Assembly (NCBI GenBank): GCA_903876615.1
Contig: CAIRAS010000023.1
Coordinates: forward strand, 1 to 6,666
Direction: 5' to 3'
Source of the DNA: an uncultured Holophagaceae bacterium
GTDB taxonomy: Bacteria > Acidobacteriota > Holophagae > Holophagales > Holophagaceae
DNA: 6,666 bases
Shown: positions 5,873-6,666 of the stretch, one piece after another
Position numbering within the stretch: position 1 is the stretch's first letter
How the letters are laid out: each line of letters opens with the position of its first letter
Notes under the pieces: generated by a model
The model's input: only the letters and a program-made list of their open reading frames with translations
Database searches by the model: none
What the model was told of the DNA's origin: nothing
Program-made: the position numbers and the translations under genes

Positions 5873-6666
5873 CTACTTCAGCTCAGGGAACTGGTCCTCG
5901 CGCCACTCGGTGGCAGAGGCACCCTGGTCGGCGGCGCGCTTGCGGAGCTCCACGCGACGGATCTTCCCGGAGATGGTCTTGGGCAGCTCGCTGAACTCGA
6001 TGATGCGGATGCGCTTGTAGGCGCTGAGGCGCTCGCGGATGAACTTGAACAGCGCCAGCGCGGTCTCACGGCTGGGCTCCACGCCCGCCCGGAGGATGAC
6101 GTAGGCCTTGGGCACCGCCAGCTTCACGGGATCGGGGCTCGGCACCACGGCGGCCTCGGCCACGAAGTCGTGCTCGATGAGGAAGGACTCCAGTTCGAAG
6201 GGGCTGATGCGGTAGTCGCTGCTCTTGAACACATCGTCCGCGCGGCCCACAAAGAAGAGGTAGCCTTCGGCGTCGCGGGTGGCCACGTCGCCGGTGCGGT
6301 AGTAGCCCTCCTTCAGGGCCTTTTCCATCTTGGAGGGATCGTCCGCGTAGCCGTCCATGAGGCCCAGGGGGCGCGGACTGAGCCGCAGGGCGATCTCGCC
6401 CTCATCCGTCTCCTTGCCGTCCAGGTCCAGCAGGACCACGTCGTAGCCGGGCATGGGCAGGCCCATGGAGCCTGGTTTCACGGGGACACCGGGGGAGTTG
6501 CCAACCACGCAGGTGGTCTCGGTCTGGCCGAAGCCGTCGCGGATGGTGAGGCCCCAGGCCTTCTCCACCTGGCTGATGACCTCAGGGTTGAGGGGCTCGC
6601 CGGCGCCGATGACGCCGCGCAGCTTCACCTTGTAGGCCGCCAGGTCTTCCTGGATGAACAGCCGCC
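5873..6666 (-). CDS. AMP-forming acyl-CoA synthetase, C-terminal half (5' end beyond window)
   Basis: This enzyme activates a carboxylic acid with ATP and CoA to an acyl-CoA through an acyl-adenylate. The frame is open through the right edge; the visible 263 residues begin RLFIQEDLAAYKVKLRG, so the GTG at 6628 is internal, not the start. About half of a 530-560-residue enzyme is missing. Conserved ANL-family motifs present: GFGQTET (visible residues 44-50, adenylate binding), YRTGD (122-126, with the ribose-binding Asp), the hinge-region stretch GRADDVFKSSDYRISPFELE (140-159) and the catalytic Lys of PKTISGKIRR (Lys234). The VKPGSMGLPMPGYDV stretch and the SSDYRISPFELESFL variant resemble the medium-chain/ACSM-like branch rather than true acetyl-CoA synthetases. 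Its position immediately before the acyl-CoA dehydrogenase suggests that the two act in sequence on the same acid. The substrate is not determined; short or medium fatty acids, branched acids or methylthiopropionate are possible. Confidence 0.93.
   Translation of the reverse strand, partial: RLFIQEDLAAYKVKLRGVIGAGEPLNPEVISQVEKAWGLTIRDGFGQTETTCVVGNSPGVPVKPGSMGLPMPGYDVVLLDLDGKETDEGEIALRLSPRPLGLMDGYADDPSKMEKALKEGYYRTGDVATRDAEGYLFFVGRADDVFKSSDYRISPFELESFLIEHDFVAEAAVVPSPDPVKLAVPKAYVILRAGVEPSRETALALFKFIRERLSAYKRIRIIEFSELPKTISGKIRRVELRKRAADQGASATEWREDQFPELK

Overview
The window looks like an ordinary chromosomal stretch from a Gram-negative, GC-rich bacterium. GC is high by eye, and there is an outer-membrane porin with a signal peptide and a C-terminal Phe. 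All five recognisable genes lie on the minus strand. The protein flavour (a DmdC/FadE5-type acyl-CoA dehydrogenase beside an ACSM-like acyl-CoA synthetase, plus HAAT-type uptake genes) would suit a Holophagae/Geothrix-like acidobacterium or a deltaproteobacterium-like lineage. That placement is a guess from general impression, not a search result.

In the direction of transcription (high to low coordinates) the order is as follows. (1) The C-terminal half of an AMP-forming acyl-CoA synthetase, cut by the window edge at 6666. (2) After 51 bp, a complete 608-residue acyl-CoA dehydrogenase with catalytic Glu436 and an extra C-terminal helical domain. (3) A 16-bp-stem hairpin and a 627-bp stretch without genes, part of it AT-richer, carrying palindromes that resemble a TetR-family operator and a CRP-type site. 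(4) A 412-residue outer-membrane porin resembling the phosphate-selective O/P family. (5) A perfect 15-bp-stem terminator-like hairpin. (6) A periplasmic LivJ-type binding protein. (7) A 10-bp-stem intercistronic hairpin. (8) A LivH-type permease cut by the window edge at position 1.

There are two functional modules. The upstream pair (synthetase and dehydrogenase) would activate a carboxylic acid to its CoA thioester and introduce the alpha,beta double bond. The downstream set (porin, binding protein, permease, with livM/G/F probably beyond the left edge) would move an amino acid or a similar small organic solute across both membranes. Whether the two modules share a substrate cannot be decided from the sequence.

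No RNA genes, CRISPR arrays, insertion sequences or phage genes were seen. No convincing undescribed system is present. The items most worth a second look are the palindromes ahead of the porin, the three strong hairpins that punctuate the gene boundaries, and the placement of a porin directly ahead of a liv-type operon.
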